The notes under the pieces were generated by a model that saw only the letters and a list, made by a program, of their open reading frames with translations, was not told where the DNA came from and made no database searches. A stretch of 51,282 bases of DNA from Acidobacteriota bacterium (lineage in GTDB: Bacteria > Acidobacteriota > Thermoanaerobaculia > Multivoradales > JAHEKO01), in NCBI GenBank assembly GCA_022561975.1, contig JADFQD010000002.1, positions 34,326 to 85,607 on the forward strand, read 5' to 3'. The position numbers and the translations under genes are program-made. Within the stretch, counting starts at the first letter, position 1, and the number at the start of each line of letters is the position of its first letter. This document shows positions 49,799-51,282 of the stretch, piece by piece.

Positions 49799-51108
49799 CC
49801 GGATAATGGTTCGTGCTTGCGCGACTTCAGATGCTCGGGCTCGTACTTGCCGACCGGTAGCAGCAGGCCCAAGAAAAGCACCGACAGAATCGCCGCCAGC
49901 CCGAAGATGAAGCCGTAGGAAGTCGACTGCGTGATGGCGCCCGATATCCAGCCGGCCGGGATCTTGCCCCAAACCTCGACCGATGCCAGGAGGGTGTAGT
50001 GGGTGGCGCCGATGCGCCTGTCGACTCGCGCCATCATGTAGGCGAAGAGCGCCGTGGTGAGCGCGCCGCCGAAGAGGTGCTCGGCGCAGGTCACCGCCAC
50101 CACGCGCTCGGCCGTCGGTTCGACGAGGGTCAGCCACCACTCGCCGATTACCGGTAAGACCCGGAGCGCCGCTGTGATGCCTACCGCGTGAAGCATCCTA
50201 ATGCGGCTGGCCAGCAGGCCGCCCGCCACCGAGCCCACGATCGAAAACAGCATGCCCCAGGTGCCCACCCAGAGGCCGATCTGCTCGCGACCGAAGCCGG
50301 CGTCGACCAAAAATGGCTTGAACATGGTGTCGGCCATCTGCTCGCCGAGCTTGTAGGTGCCGATAAAGACGATGAGCCAGCCCATGCCGCGCACCGAGAA
50401 AGACTTCTTCAGCAACCTGAACACCGCACCCATTGTTGGTTGCTCGAGTGGACGGGTCGCATCGCCGGCCGAACCCGCGGGATCGTTGCCTCCGTTGCAA
50501 TCGTCGCGGCCGCGTTCGCCCGGCGCCCGCTTCTCTCTATAGGCAGAGGTCACGATCGCGACCAGGAAGATCAGCGCGGCCATCGACAGGAACAACCCCT
50601 GCCATCCGATGGTACCGCTCGCCCAAACCAACAGGCCGCCACCGGTCAGCATGCCGATCTTGAAGCCTACGACCTGGGCGATGTTGCCTTTGCCGAGTTC
50701 ATGCAAACTCAACAGATCGATCGCCAATCCGTCGACCGCGATGTCCATGGTCGCTGCCGCCAGGTTCATCAGAAAAACCAACGCCAGCAGGCTCTTCAAG
50801 CCCGAGTTCGGATCGAGGAACGCGGCCATGACGCACAACGCCGCCAGCACCAGCTCGAGCGGCAGAATCCACGAGCGTCTGCGGCCGAAGCGCTCAGAGC
50901 CGTAGCGATCGACCAGCGGTGCCCACAGGGCCTTCAGCATCCACGGCAGCGACAGCGCGGTGGCGAATCCGATCGCGGTCAACGACAGGCCGGCTTCGCG
51001 CAGATACACCGGCAAGGCGGTGGCCTGGAAGCCGAACGGCAGCCCCTGGACGAAATAGAGCGGCCAGAGAATCCACAGTTTCCGAGCGGTCGAACTCACG
51101 GCGCCCAT
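49795..51108 (-). CDS. MFS transporter, AmpG/PAT-like
   Basis: 437 aa; [75 protein letters not shown]. Confidence 0.88.
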   Translation of the reverse strand: MGAVSSTARKLWILWPLYFVQGLPFGFQATALPVYLREAGLSLTAIGFATALSLPWMLKALWAPLVDRYGSERFGRRRSWILPLELVLAALCVMAAFLDPNSGLKSLLALVFLMNLAAATMDIAVDGLAIDLLSLHELGKGNIAQVVGFKIGMLTGGGLLVWASGTIGWQGLFLSMAALIFLVAIVTSAYREKRAPGERGRDDCNGGNDPAGSAGDATRPLEQPTMGAVFRLLKKSFSVRGMGWLIVFIGTYKLGEQMADTMFKPFLVDAGFGREQIGLWVGTWGMLFSIVGSVAGGLLASRIRMLHAVGITAALRVLPVIGEWWLTLVEPTAERVVAVTCAEHLFGGALTTALFAYMMARVDRRIGATHYTLLASVEVWGKIPAGWISGAITQSTSYGFIFGLAAILSVLFLGLLLPVGKYEPEHLKSRKHEPLSG

Positions 51109-51170
51109 TCTACGGCTCTGCCGTATGATCTCGGCGAATCGCCTTCGGAGGATCTGCGAATGGCGAAGGG

Positions 51171-51272
51171 GAAATACGGGGACACGATACTGATTCCCAG
51201 GGCTGCGGCCACGCGTGACGTCGTAGCACTCAGCGCGAAATGAGTATCGTGTCCCCGTATTTCCCGTATTTC
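51171..51272 (+). repeat. Palindromic repeat, copy 5 (core orientation +; right terminus duplicated)
   Basis: gaaatacggggacacgatactgattcccagggctgcggccacgcgtgacgtcgtagcactcagcgcgaaatgagtatcgtgtccccgtatttcccgtatttc. Confidence 0.92.
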
Positions 51273-51282
51273 GCAGGGTAGA

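Noticed and set aside
1-51282. CRISPR arrays, tRNA or rRNA genes
   Set aside because: No regularly spaced repeat-spacer structure, cloverleaf-like TTCRANYC context or rRNA-like sequence was recognised by eye; tRNAscan-SE/Infernal would be decisive.

Overview
GC-rich bacterial chromosome segment, probably Acidobacteriota-like (inferred from gene content; no rRNA is present to confirm). Most of it is housekeeping: FKBP isomerase, DinB, fumarase, LolC/E-type permease, DAHP synthase, acyl-CoA dehydrogenases, a MeaB-methylmalonyl-CoA epimerase fusion, SpoIID/SPOR, DnaK-Hsp20-HspR, MazG, S41 and M23 peptidases, an oligopeptide-binding protein, anti-sigma/STAS pair, GlpX, AAG glycosylase, amidohydrolase, sarcosine-oxidase-like protein and an MFS/AmpG-like transporter. 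The main accessory system is a compact nine-gene bacterial microcompartment (BMC) locus at 12937-18326 (minus strand): three BMC-P, one BMC-H, two BMC-T, CoA-acylating aldehyde dehydrogenase, DeoC and RpiB. It resembles the Haliangium ochraceum / sugar-phosphate-utilising type. All three enzymes carry N-terminal helix-like extensions, DeoC has an added Cys cluster, and RpiB has Asp where the usual catalytic Cys sits. No phosphotransacylase or alcohol dehydrogenase is visible in the window. Other items: an internally deleted carA remnant overlapping the lolC/E start, five copies of a ~92-bp palindromic repeat with a core found in both orientations, a 277-bp MITE-like nested inverted repeat flanked by CTAG, and a small-gene islet with structured direct repeats flanking a DUF4160/DUF2442 pair. 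No tRNA, rRNA or CRISPR array was recognised.
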